Shown here piece by piece: positions 10,993-20,247 of a stretch of 64,000 nt of DNA. How positions within the stretch are numbered: position 1 is the first letter of the stretch; every line of letters starts with the position of its first letter. The DNA is taken from NCBI GenBank assembly GCA_019828595.1, contig JAHQRK010000034.1:372001-436000 (forward strand), in the 5' to 3' direction. The stretch is from Aphanomyces cochlioides (Eukaryota > Oomycota > Saprolegniomycetes > Saprolegniales > Verrucalvaceae). Below the pieces are notes generated by a model that saw nothing but the letters and a program-made list of their open reading frames with translations, did no database searches and had not been told where the DNA came from. Position numbers and translations under genes: made by a program.

Positions 10993-11416
10993 TCAAAATA
11001 TGTACATGCAAGAGGTCCGTCCAGAGCTAGCCGAGCCTTTCTCCAACGCAGATTCCGTCGTGGCCACAAGCAAGTGGCTCTTCACAGGTGCATTAACAGG
11101 CATGCAGGCAAGGAAACGTGCGCCGACCATGGAAGTTGCTTCCATTATTGAAGTGTGTCCTTTCTCCATCAACAAAACATTGACACCTCTTTTGCCTAAA
11201 TTTGGTAAGTTTGACACCTTATTTGAGTATTCTATACGATTCTACATAGAGTGACTGCTTATAAAATGTCCATACAAGTGTCCACATATGAGGACATTTG
11301 AAATATGTGAATTTGCAGGAAAGTGCACCGAGTGACCTAAACATAAGGGACACCTTGCTTTAATGGCATAGCTGATAACTCAGTCGTGTTTTATAAGGAG
11401 AAACTTGAATGTAACC
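10993..11416. other. Intergenic, nothing recognised
   Basis: Short overlapping frames are open on both strands (74-84 codons) but lack any motif. The 3' ends of the basic-protein gene (+) and a possible minus-strand gene converge here. Confidence 0.4.
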
Positions 11417-11974
11417 TCACTTTACAGACATATAGCAATGAAGCCTTTGACTGAGGACCAAAACAACATCCCGGATATGAAGTCTTTCGATTTTCTTCTG
11501 TAAAATAGCTGAAATGGCAATCACAGATATGTCATTTGCTTCCTTACTTGAAAGCCGTCCTTGCGTTGCCACAAACTTCGTTTGAAATAGCTCAGAGAGC
11601 TCGAAGTATCCTTCTTCGATTTGATAGTACAGGAGTAAGCTCGGGATGGTGCCGAGAACGATGGCTTGGAGCTGGGAAAGCTGGTGATGGTGCCGAGGAA
11701 GATGGCTTTGGTGGGGACGGAGGTACATATGGTTTGGGTAGTGGGTAGGGAGGACGTGAGCTTGATGGTTGATTTGGACGTAAGTCAGCAAGTCAGTATT
11801 GGTATCAATAATGAAAAATTGTGATGGACATTTGACAAGTGTGAAAATCGATTTGCTTGAAGGCATAGGATCGAGAGCAAGCAGCACTCGAAGTGCTAGT
11901 CGAAAGTAATCTGAGTCTTCCTTCACCCAATGGTGACGAGCGATCCTAGACATGGACAGTATTGATGAAGGCAT
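11417..11974 (-). CDS. Possible protein of unknown function downstream of the RING gene
   Basis: A 185-codon frame begins 4 bp after the RING-gene stop on the same strand (MPSSILSMSRIARHHWVKED...). It has Leu-rich helical stretches near the C-terminus. The central part, about 11640-11770, is in Pro-rich codons in a different frame (KPYVPPSPPKPSSS), so an intron or a different frame may be the real one. No family is recognised. It could be a chance frame. Confidence 0.3.
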   Translation of the reverse strand: MPSSILSMSRIARHHWVKEDSDYFRLALRVLLALDPMPSSKSIFTLVKCPSQFFIIDTNTDLLTYVQINHQAHVLPTHYPNHMYLRPHQSHLPRHHHQLSQLQAIVLGTIPSLLLYYQIEEGYFELSELFQTKFVATQGRLSSKEANDISVIAISAILQKKIERLHIRDVVLVLSQRLHCYMSVK

Positions 11975-11978
11975 CGTT

Positions 11979-12830
11979 TTAAGTTATTGCTCGAGTGTGG
12001 CACATAGCACAATGTGTGATGTGACTCCAGTTCAAATACGTGCAGGACGGACATGCCCAGCCCTTCTTCTTGTCACTACTGGCTTTGAATGGAGCTTTCT
12101 TGATTTTCTTTGGCGCCATTTTCAGGGTCTTTAAGGGTGGCCGTGCCTTCTTTCCAAGAAATATTGAATATACTGGCTTTGCACCGTCTGGTGAGTGTTC
12201 AGGGGATTGTGGGGACGTCGCTCGTTCCTTCTCGGTCTCGAGAAATCGTATAGTTGCTGCTAAATCTTCACCAGTTTCCCCCCTTTCGCTCTCGAGAAAG
12301 CGTAAAGTTGCTGCCAGAGCTTCATCCTCTCGAGCTTTTCGTTCCTGTTCCAGCTCTTCAATTTGTTTTTCATAATATGAATGCAGCTCGCCTGGAGCTG
12401 CTGTTGTCTAAATATCAAACGTCAGTCGAGGTTGTTGTACACTCAGCCTACGATTGTTCGGTCGGCTTCAAACGTATATGACTCAATTCCTGCTGTTTGC
12501 GCTTGGATTTCGGCCGAGAAAGTTTCGTCGACCTTACATCGAGCAACGTTAGCACGATCAGTTTTGCTTCATTGCAGTACCTTTTTCGACTGGCGTCGAG
12601 CAAACCCAACGATTCGCCTTCGACAGAACGCACAATCAGTTGATGTGACTTGAATCGCTTGCTCAAAGCATGCTAAACTGTTCAAATTAGGCGGGTTTCT
12701 CGCGATATTATAATAGATAAGCGTACCACAGATGCTTTCTGCAGCAGGGAAGCTGGACGGGAGAGCTCAGAAGATCGAGACAGAGAGGACATTGGTAATT
12801 TGCCGGCAGAACCACCGCGGTGGCCGACAT
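11979..12830 (-). CDS. RING finger + MIU-like repeats + RanBP2-type zinc finger protein
   Basis: I assembled four exons: 12830-12727, 12677-12581, 12532-12452 and 12407-11979. The introns are 49, 48 and 44 bp and the coding length is 237 codons including the stop. The N-terminus holds a C3HC4 RING (CPLC, then CCRKHLCLAC, then CAFC), the fold of E3 ubiquitin ligases. A charged helix follows with two copies of a similar block, EDEALAATLRFLE and EDLAATIRFLE, resembling inverted ubiquitin-interacting (MIU) motifs. The C-terminus has a RanBP2-type zinc finger, W-x-C-x2-C-x3-N-x6-C-x2-C. RING followed by MIU motifs recalls RNF168-type ligases of the DNA-damage response; that link is inference. A CCAAT box (CTGATTGGCT on the minus strand) lies just upstream. 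The exons are too short, and lack in-frame Met codons, to stand out as open frames. Confidence 0.85.
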
Positions 12831-12883
12831 TCTCCCGCCCAAAATGGAGATTTTTAAATTAAGCCAATCAGAACTTAAGATTT

Positions 12884-13425
12884 AGGGCCCGTCTGGATGC
12901 CAAATAAAAAATATTGTGAAAATTCGTTATGTGATATTTTGTATTTTGGTTCAAAATAATACAAACCACGTATTATAATATCACGATAATTAAAATTTCG
13001 GACTGTCTGGCCCCACGAAAATAAAATAATCATTGGGAATTTGTGTGGATTATACGATATTGGGGAAAATATTCTTCTTTGAGTAGAATATTATTTATTA
13101 GGGCCCGTCTGATGCCAACTATTATTATTGAGATAATTCGCAATATTTTGATCAATTATTGCATAATTTTGATTATCGCATAATGCACTGTCTGGATGCC
13201 AAATATTGCATAAATTTTATTGCAATAATTTATTTCAAAACAGGCCAAATATGCAATAAATAATATTCTACTCAAAGTAGAATATTTTCCCCAATATCGT
13301 ATAATCCACACAAATTCCCAATGATTATTTTATTTTCGTGGGGCCAGACAGTTCGAAATTTTAATTATCGTGATATTATAATACGTGGTTTGTATTATTT
13401 TGACCAAAATTCAAAATATCACTTA
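12884..13425. mobile_element. Nested Tourist-like MITEs forming an imperfect palindrome
   Basis: The outer element begins with GGGCCCGTCTGGATGCC directly after a TTA (12881-12883). A second start, GGGCCCGTCTGATGCC, sits at 13101, again after TTA. Sequence from about 12938 to 13085 reappears inverted at about 13262-13421, so the block is an imperfect palindrome with another MITE in its middle. The expected right terminus is absent because a third element begins at 13426. The TTA targets and the G-rich termini resemble Tourist/PIF-Harbinger MITEs. Confidence 0.75.
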
Positions 13426-13971
13426 GGGCTGGTCTGGATGCCCATCAATTTTTTATTCCATAAAACTGAAATGACATTTTGCAAAATTTTTCCAAAGTTC
13501 CAAATTCACAATTTAAAATGGAATAGTTGGAGAATTTGTTATTTGTCTGGATGCCACAACTTGAGTTACCGGTACAGACGATTGTTGTCATACTGCTGTG
13601 TCAGTCTCTTCCGACCGGAAACTTTGAAATGAGCCAGAGATGAGCAAGGCTCGATCACTGTCGCTTCTCAGAGTGTTAGAACATGCAACGGTGATAATAT
13701 ATAGTGTGTGCGTGTATTTTTGTAGAGATGACAAGCTGAATCTCAAGCTTGACTCGATCAGTGCGTTCATGACGAAAATATGTCATAAAAAAAAGACCAA
13801 TTTGGTCCATTTTTTTAATGGCATAATTTGGCCAAAACTCCAGAAAATTGTGACAAAAAATTCTTTGAGAAGGTGGCATCCAGACAGTCAAAATTGAAAA
13901 TTATGGCATATTTTGAATTATGGCATTTTTTGGCATTTTTATGCCATTTTTGGTGGCATCCAGACCCGCCC
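13426..13971. mobile_element. Tourist-like MITE, 546 bp, TTA target duplications
   Basis: The left end GGGCTGGTCTGGATGCC follows TTA (13423-13425). The right end GGCATCCAGACCCGCCC precedes TTA (13972-13974). Internal copies of the terminus (TGTCTGGATGCCA near 13543 and GGTGGCATCCAGACA near 13872) indicate a further nested element. No coding capacity. Confidence 0.75.
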
Positions 13972-14171
13972 TTAAACACAATCAAAAACTTCCCCACGAA
14001 CGACGATTTTGGTGCTAGAAGATACCATCGTCGCGATCGTGGACGACTCTAGCCTGCTTGGCTATGTATCTCTCCTTTTTAGCTTGATATTTCCATGCGT
14101 CCATGGTTCTGCGCATGCAAAGACTTGGCTTTGCATTTGACTTCGATGGCATTCGAAACTATTGTTGAAAG

Positions 14172-14214
14172 CAATAGTATTGCACAATAGTATTGCAGGC
14201 GTACAATAGTATTG
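14172..14214. repeat. Three copies of CAATAGTATTG in the 5' region of the RCC1 gene
   Basis: CAATAGTATTG occurs at 14172-14182, 14185-14195 and 14204-14214, ending 68 bp before the RCC1-protein start codon. The unit is nearly self-complementary. It could be a regulator-binding array or a slippage product. Confidence 0.5.
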
Positions 14215-14282
14215 TAGTTATCCGGACGATGATTTTGAACGGATAAATGTCCTTGTTGTGTCATTGAGACAACGACCACCTC

Positions 14283-15835
14283 ATGTACGCTCGACTTGCC
14301 ACGCGCACGTCGCTGCCACTTTTGGCTGCTGCATTCTCGTCTTCGTATGCGCACAGCAATGGCACTGCTCCCCCAGTGACGAAGCCACGTCAAGCCTATA
14401 GCTGGGGATCGAATGCATTTGGCCAGTTGGGCCATGGTCACGAGAAAGATATTTCTTTGCCACAAGCAATCAAACTCGACCATCCACCACAATCTGTCGC
14501 GTGCGGAGGGAATTCGTCGGCGATTGTGACGCAAGACGGCCACGTATACACGTTTGGAGCAGGTAGACGCCACATTTGCTCGATAGATTCTGAGGTCGAC
14601 CAGGTGGCAATGCTCGTTTGGGTCACGGTGATGCTCTTGACACCCCGAATCAATCGACGCCTCAGCTCTTGCAAGTCCCAGGTGTAATTCAAAAAGTCGA
14701 CATTGGTGAGTACCACATGGCTGCTTTAACCACGGACAAACGACTTTTTACCTGGGGTCGCGACGGAACTCCTCAACTTGGCCATGCGTACAGTTTTTCG
14801 CGCTTCTTGACGAGCTAACTTGAATGTAGCAATGCCAACCGAGGATATCCCAATGAAGTTGAAGAGCTTCGAGGTATGGAAACTCGTCTCAAACGCCACT
14901 CACAGCATTTCAATAGGCCAAGTTCATGATATTGCTTGTGGTCGTCAACAAACCGTTGCCATCACCACCGACGGCAAAGTAGGTATCCAATGCAATCCAC
15001 AATGTTTCACGCTATATTGTAGATCTACGTGTGGGGTCTAGCTCATGAAGGCTCTCTTGGGCTTGGTGATCGCACGAACGTCAATCGTCCCAAGCAATTG
15101 AGTGCTTTGGCCAAGGAATTTTTCATCCAAGCTGCTTGTGGCCGAGGTATATTGATCTTTGAAGAAAATATTCACTCATGACATGATGCAGAATACACTC
15201 TCGCGTTGACAAAAGACCACAAAGTGTATGCCTGGGGAGCCAATGACTATGGTCAACTCGGAGTCGCCGGTGCCATGCGCTACCAACGATCGCCAGTGCC
15301 AATCTTGGCTCTCAATGACTTGCAGGTTTGTCTTGCATCCCTTCATAAAGAACCCTGTAATCCCTTATTGAGGGTTAAGGGGAGAAGTTGAACAGGGTTT
15401 CTGAAGATCGTTTTTTAGGTGGTGCAAATTGCCGCGGGGGATTACCACAGCGCCGCCTTGACGGCTTCTGGTGAAGTCTACACATGGGGAGCTGGAAAAG
15501 ATGGACAACTTGGCCTTGGCACGAATGACGACCGAAATGTCCCCCGAAAGATTGCGGAATTAGACGGGATCAAGATTGTCCAAGTGGCTTGCGGAGGTGG
15601 TCACACGGTGTGCATTGCAGGTATCCTCCATGGATTTCCTTATCATCTACAATCCATATCGATAGAGGACGGTAGTTTGTGGGTCTTTGGACGTGGCCGA
15701 AGTGGCCAATTGGGCCGTGGCGATCAGCTAGAAAGCATTGCGGCCGCGAGAAATAGCCCAATTCAAGTGAAGTTGCCAAATCATCAACCTGCCACCCACG
15801 TCAGCTGCGGCAGCGATCACACCATGGCACTATAG
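14283..15835 (+). CDS. RCC1-repeat (seven-bladed propeller type) protein, possibly mitochondrial
   Basis: Eight exons: 14283-14562, 14604-14787, 14830-14873, 14917-14978, 15023-15146, 15192-15325, 15419-15620 and 15666-15835. They sum to exactly 400 codons with the stop. Repeats of the RCC1 type recur throughout: YSWGSNAFGQLGHG, VYAWGANDYGQLG, VYTWGAGKDGQLGLG, LWVFGRGRSGQLGRG, with the intervening H-[ST]-x-A-L strands. RCC1-like propellers act as guanine-nucleotide exchange factors or scaffolds. The N-terminus (MYARLATRTSLPLLAAAFSS) is Arg/Ser/Ala-rich and lacks acidic residues, suggesting mitochondrial import, as for the animal RCC1L group; this is inferred. The intron 15326-15418 is about twice the usual length and holds short inverted repeats (AACCCTG...CAGGGTT). 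Confidence 0.92.
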
Positions 15836-15893
15836 AACCAGTGTGTGTGGATTAACACCAGACTTTAACATGGACTGGATCACGACAGCAGTA

Positions 15894-16289
15894 CTACGTT
15901 TTCTTTTTACCGGCTTTGGCGGCTTGACTTGCTTTGATTTGTTCTTCCATCAGCTGTTGTTGCCTTTCTCGTGCCTTTCTAGCTTCAATTTCAAGAATCT
16001 GAACGCGTTCCGGTGCTAGACGCGCATAATTAGGCCCCAAGACTTAGGAATCACAAGTCGTACCGTTGGCTGAAGCTAGGGATCGCTCATGATCCCATCG
16101 AGCTAAAACGAGTGCAATCTGCTGGTCCAAGTACAAGACGACAATGCTGCCGAGGACCACAAACCAACCATAGTCTTGCATGAATTGGAGAAACGCTGTC
16201 GTCTTTTCAAAGTAGACCATCGCGGCAATAGCCGCTCCGGCCAGGGGGAGGCCGCGTTGCCGCAGGAAGCTCGCAAGGATTCCTGTCAT
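15894..16289 (-). CDS. SELENOS/VIMP-like single-pass membrane protein, short form without selenocysteine
   Basis: Two exons, 16289-16064 and 16015-15894, separated by a 48 bp intron, give 115 residues. There are two N-terminal hydrophobic stretches; the second, YGWFVVLGSIVVLYL, follows a FLQFMQD segment. It is followed by a charged helix with the pattern PERVQILEIEARKARERQQQ and a Lys-rich end (AKAGKKKT). This order (YGW membrane segment, then an Arg/Glu-rich cytosolic helix) matches selenoprotein S (VIMP), an ER membrane adaptor that recruits the p97 ATPase in ER-associated degradation. The protein stops right after the helix, so the Gly-rich C-terminus with selenocysteine is absent. The assignment is by eye. 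It is tail-to-tail with the RCC1 gene, 58 bp between stops. Confidence 0.7.
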
Positions 16290-16653
16290 GATGACGACTA
16301 AAATAAATTATTTAATTGAAATTTGCCACGAAATTCGAAATAAATAAAAAAATAAGATAAAATAATTTGAAAATAATATTGTGGATAATTTGAAGGGAAT
16401 TCAGCCCAGCACATGCTGGGTTGTCTAAAATTCACCATCGCATGTGATGAATTTTATCGATGAATTCGCGCAGGAATACAGGCTGCCCCCCCACGGCTTT
16501 CTGCTTGAAACGAGTGATTTTCTATGTGTTTGTCGATCACACTCACGTGAATCTGCGTGGACGTCACGTATCATATATGGATATGATTTGCGGTGAAAAT
16601 TGCGTGACAGATGGGACCGGCGAAATACTCAAAATTGATTTTAAAATGATTTA

Positions 16654-17014
16654 GGGCCCGTCTGGAGGCCACCTATTACTGAGAAATTCGCAATATTTTG
16701 ATCAATTATTGCATAATTTTGATTATCGCATAATTATTCCACTGACGACAAATTTTGTATTATTTTAGAATAAAAGTTCAGAAATTTGTGTCTTTTTTGC
16801 ACAAAATGTGTTTTCAGGAACCACCCATTTTCCCCAATATCGTATAATCCACACAAATTCCCAATGATTATTTTATTTTCGTGGGAATCCAGACAGTGTG
16901 AAATTTTAATTATCGTGATATTATAATACGTGGTTTGTATTATTTTGACCAAAATACAAAATATCACATATCGAATTTTCACAATATTTTTTATTTGGCA
17001 TCCCAGACGGGCCC
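16654..17014. mobile_element. Tourist-like MITE, 361 bp, TTA duplications
   Basis: Begins GGGCCCGTCTGGAGGCC after TTA (16651-16653) and ends GGCATCCCAGACGGGCCC before TTA (17015-17017). Its right half matches the right arm of the 12.9 kb block (for example CCCCAATATCGTATAATCC). Non-coding. Confidence 0.8.
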
Positions 17015-17017
17015 TTA

Positions 17018-17681
17018 AAATAAATACGACTAAGTAACATTTACATGTTTATAAGAATATTAACAATGACACTAATTTAAAATTCATTTCAATTAAATCG
17101 CAAATATTTTACTGGATGCACCGACCAAGCTTGCTCCTCAGTATTTGTCCATGAGATTCACTGGACGCAAGAATGAATGGATATGGCTTGTATCGTGAAA
17201 AATGTCTTGACCTTATTCTCGTCTTCCCTTGGATTCCACCTGGATTGATGGTATGCCCTCGCGTTGTTTTTCCAACTTCAAAATTCGCAATAATATTTGA
17301 CTTATTTAATCATTTAATCATTTATCCAGCTTATCTATTCGTAGATCTCGAAATAATCGCAGAAACTCTCCATCAATGAAGATAGCAGTTGATGAAATCA
17401 GTCCAATACGCAAATATCCTTTACTTTATCTCTTCTATTTTCTCTGAGTTTTTGAGTGAAATATGTTGACAATAGAGTTCATCAGTTCATTTTACTCCAC
17501 GGATTATTTCAAAAACACTTTATTAATAGAAAAGGATTCTTTTCTAATTCCACTATTTATTCACTTGAGTGTCTAAAAATAGATTCTTGTCGGCGCTAAA
17601 ATTTCACCGGTTCAACAATTTTGGCAACCGTCGCGCACCCGATCGATCGTTAAGTGACCACACTTGTCAAATTCCATCGTC
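17018..17681. other. AT-rich intergenic, nothing recognised
   Basis: A 68-codon frame at 17173-17379 has no motif. The sequence is AT-rich and otherwise featureless up to the CSRNP-like gene. Confidence 0.5.
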
Positions 17682-18098
17682 ATGGTCAAGCGCGTCTCGT
17701 TCGCTAGCACAAAAACCGTCGTCGAGTTCCAGCTCGGCTCGAATCCAACCACTGTGCCGCACGTTGGGCCATCGATTGGGCTCTGTGGCAAAGCCATTCG
17801 AATCTCGAAAGCTCCAACTGAAGAATCTGCCAACCGCCGCACCAAGCGAGCTTTGTACGTTGAGCCTCAGCGCCGCGTTGCTCTCCTGCGCCGTGAAGGC
17901 TTTTCAATGGAAGCCATCACAGCCATTTGTTGGGAAGCCGACCAAGCAAAGATTGAACGCCGCGACACGGTGCTCGACTACGTTCTGGAAAAACGACGAG
18001 AGGCTCGAGAGAAAATCTCAGCACAGGCGGCAACCTTGCAGAAGACACAGAAACAGCAAGCGTCGACGTCGTTGCTGGCGGCGATCGAGCTGCTCTAG
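17682..18098 (+). CDS. CSRNP N-terminal-domain-like protein, paralogue 1
   Basis: 138 residues from Met 17682 (MVKRVSFASTKTVVEFQL). The pattern KRVSF...V.EF....TTVP...GPSIGL resembles the conserved N-terminal block of cysteine/serine-rich nuclear proteins (K-V-x-F...V-x-x-F...V-P-x-x-G-x-x-L-G). After a linker, the block RRVALLRREGFSMEAITAIC is followed by a charged helix (AKIERRDTVLDYVLEKRREA). The whole architecture recurs in the gene 1.1 kb downstream, which supports both as real genes. A nuclear, transcription-related role is possible by analogy only. The family link rests on a short motif seen by eye. Confidence 0.65.
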   Translation: MVKRVSFASTKTVVEFQLGSNPTTVPHVGPSIGLCGKAIRISKAPTEESANRRTKRALYVEPQRRVALLRREGFSMEAITAICWEADQAKIERRDTVLDYVLEKRREAREKISAQAATLQKTQKQQASTSLLAAIELL

Positions 18099-19175
18099 GT
18101 TGAGATTATTTACCAATTTTCTAATTTAATTACTCACTTATCCATGCGAATTCCTCGAAAATTGCTTAGAATTTGACAATTTAATTGTTAACTTCACTCC
18201 TGTTCGAACTTATTTCTTTCTATTCACAGCAGTGTTGAGCTTAGAAAATCCGCTCCTTAGCTTATCTCCATGGAGAGTCTTGTCAAAGGTCAACGCTCAC
18301 GGTAGGGTGCGCCAGGTGAATGAATGCTTGTTGCTCAAAGTTCCAACTTCCAACAAGCTGATACACCACACGAATATATTTTTTCCAAAATTAAACTGAA
18401 CTTGATTTGAGTAATATAGAATTATTCAATTGAATTAAAATGGGATGTTATTGATCATATTATTGGATTATTTTTATAATATTCAGCAATTCGGAGTGCA
18501 AGTGACGAGGGACAGCAAAAGGCCAAGATATTCAGGAGCTCATCAATCCTTCAACGAGTACAAATGCACGAACGATCTGCTCTCTTTCGATTTGAATCAG
18601 TGATTTATGCCGTCTCAATCGAAGTCCCACTTGTAAACTAAAAGTCTACCAAGGAACATTTAATTAATTTCATTTGAAACTCAAGATTTACAAATATTTT
18701 TTATTAAATTTGATTTATATTTCCATTACCTGGATGTTTCGAGCTCCAGCCACCGAAGTAAAGCTCCTTTTCTCTATGCAGCCAAGCTCGTGACATGTTG
18801 AGCCCCATCAGTGCTTCAAGTCCTGATGGACTTTTTGTACTGTAGACGTGATCGCGCAATTCAATTCAAATCAATTAAAACAAAATCAAGGTACTTTAAT
18901 TTAATATCAATTCATTGTAAATTCAAAATAATTATTTTAATTTGGATTACTTCCTATTCTTTTTTAATATTTTTTTGTAGTCCTGGATCACCCCGTGACG
19001 AGCTTGAGTAGAGTGGGCGCCTCGGTCAAGCAAGTTGTCATTCGAGAAAGCCTCGGCTGTAATGCGCTTCATACAAAGACCAAGTCTTGCGCTTGAACTG
19101 GACAATCCTTGACAGTTGGAGTAGCATGCGCAGTCTCGCTTCTGAAACTCCGATTCTGCATCGAACGAGAGGCCG
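18099..19175. other. AT-rich intergenic between the two CSRNP-like genes
   Basis: No open frame with coding character, no long inverted repeat and no motif shared with other parts of the window was found. Confidence 0.5.
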
Positions 19176-19697
19176 ATGAAGAAACAAGTGCGCTGGTCCA
19201 CGATCACAATTTACGCCTTTGAGATCGGCCACAACGGATGCTCTGTGCCCAGCACAGGCGGACCGTCCATTGGCATTGTTGGCGCTCCCTTTGAAACCTA
19301 CACAGTCGTCATTACCGACACACCGACCGCCTCTGCAACACAGCCTCCGTCACAGCCGACAGAAGCTCCCCAGCGCTCCAAGCTCGATCAATACATGTCG
19401 CCCCACGCACGAATCAATCTTCTCCTAGAGGCAGGCTATTCGAACGACGACATCGAGTGTTTTTGCAGAGATGGCGAGCGCTCTCGCATTGAACGTGAGG
19501 AAACCCAAGCCGAGCTTGTGCGCGAACTGTACCAACGCCAAGCTATGTACTATTACATGAAACGACGACAACAGCAGCTACAGGAACAACAGAGAGGGGA
19601 AAGCGAGCCGCCGCTGCCACCGCCGCCACCGCCGAGCAAGCGAAAGCGAAACGCCAGCGACAGCCAGCCGCCCGCCAGACGCCAGAAGCGGAAATAG
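19176..19697 (+). CDS. CSRNP N-terminal-domain-like protein, paralogue 2
   Basis: 173 residues from Met 19176 (MKKQVRWSTITIYAFEIGHN). It aligns by eye with paralogue 1: VRWSTITIYAFEIG / VSFASTKTVVEFQLG, VPSTGGPSIGIVG / VPHVGPSIGLCG, and ARINLLLEAGYSNDDIECFC / RRVALLRREGFSMEAITAIC, followed by a helix with SRIEREETQAELV. The C-terminus is longer, with a Gln-rich helix, an eight-proline run and basic clusters (KRKRN, RRQKRK) that look like nuclear localisation signals. The pair in the same orientation probably arose by tandem duplication; their linkers are quite diverged. Confidence 0.7.
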   Translation: MKKQVRWSTITIYAFEIGHNGCSVPSTGGPSIGIVGAPFETYTVVITDTPTASATQPPSQPTEAPQRSKLDQYMSPHARINLLLEAGYSNDDIECFCRDGERSRIEREETQAELVRELYQRQAMYYYMKRRQQQLQEQQRGESEPPLPPPPPPSKRKRNASDSQPPARRQKRK

Positions 19698-19940
19698 ATC
19701 TCCTTGTCGCTATGCTCTCCCCTTGAGGGCGGACATCGCATAGATATTATTTGTAAAATAGTCCCTCGTTTTAGTGACATTATTGTTCCGATTCGCATAA
19801 ATATCCCAAGTCCTCGCGAAGTCTGCAAGTTTCATGCCGTTAAACAGAGGGAGTATTTAATTTTCTTGATGCAAATATCAATTTCGTCTGTGGGTGCACA
19901 CTCATCCGGACTTTGAGCCGATAATCAACATGACAACGAT

Positions 19941-19989
19941 GCATTTGAACTGCTGGTTCCTATATTACAGGAGACAGCAGTTCAAATGC
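19941..19989. repeat. Perfect 15 bp inverted repeat with 19-nt loop
   Basis: GCATTTGAACTGCTG (19941-19955) pairs perfectly with CAGCAGTTCAAATGC (19975-19989). Part of the loop (TCCT...AGGA) can extend the stem. It lies 30 bp outside the left end of the Harbinger element. Confidence 0.7.
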
Positions 19990-20247
19990 AAATATTCAAT
20001 GCGTCGTGAAAGTCGTTAGAGGCTGGTCGGGCAGTGTTCGTGTCAATGTGTTTCGATGCTCTCAAAAATTAGATTAATTTGATTGGCTGATGTATCCGGA
20101 TCACCGGATATTGTTCATTCGCAAGTTTGAGTGGTTTGGCGAATTGACTCCGAACCATTGCGACTGAACGATGAAGACCCAAGGAAGGCCCCATCAGCCA
20201 CCGACAAGACTACACCAAGACGCGTGAAGACGAAGGGAAAGATCAAC

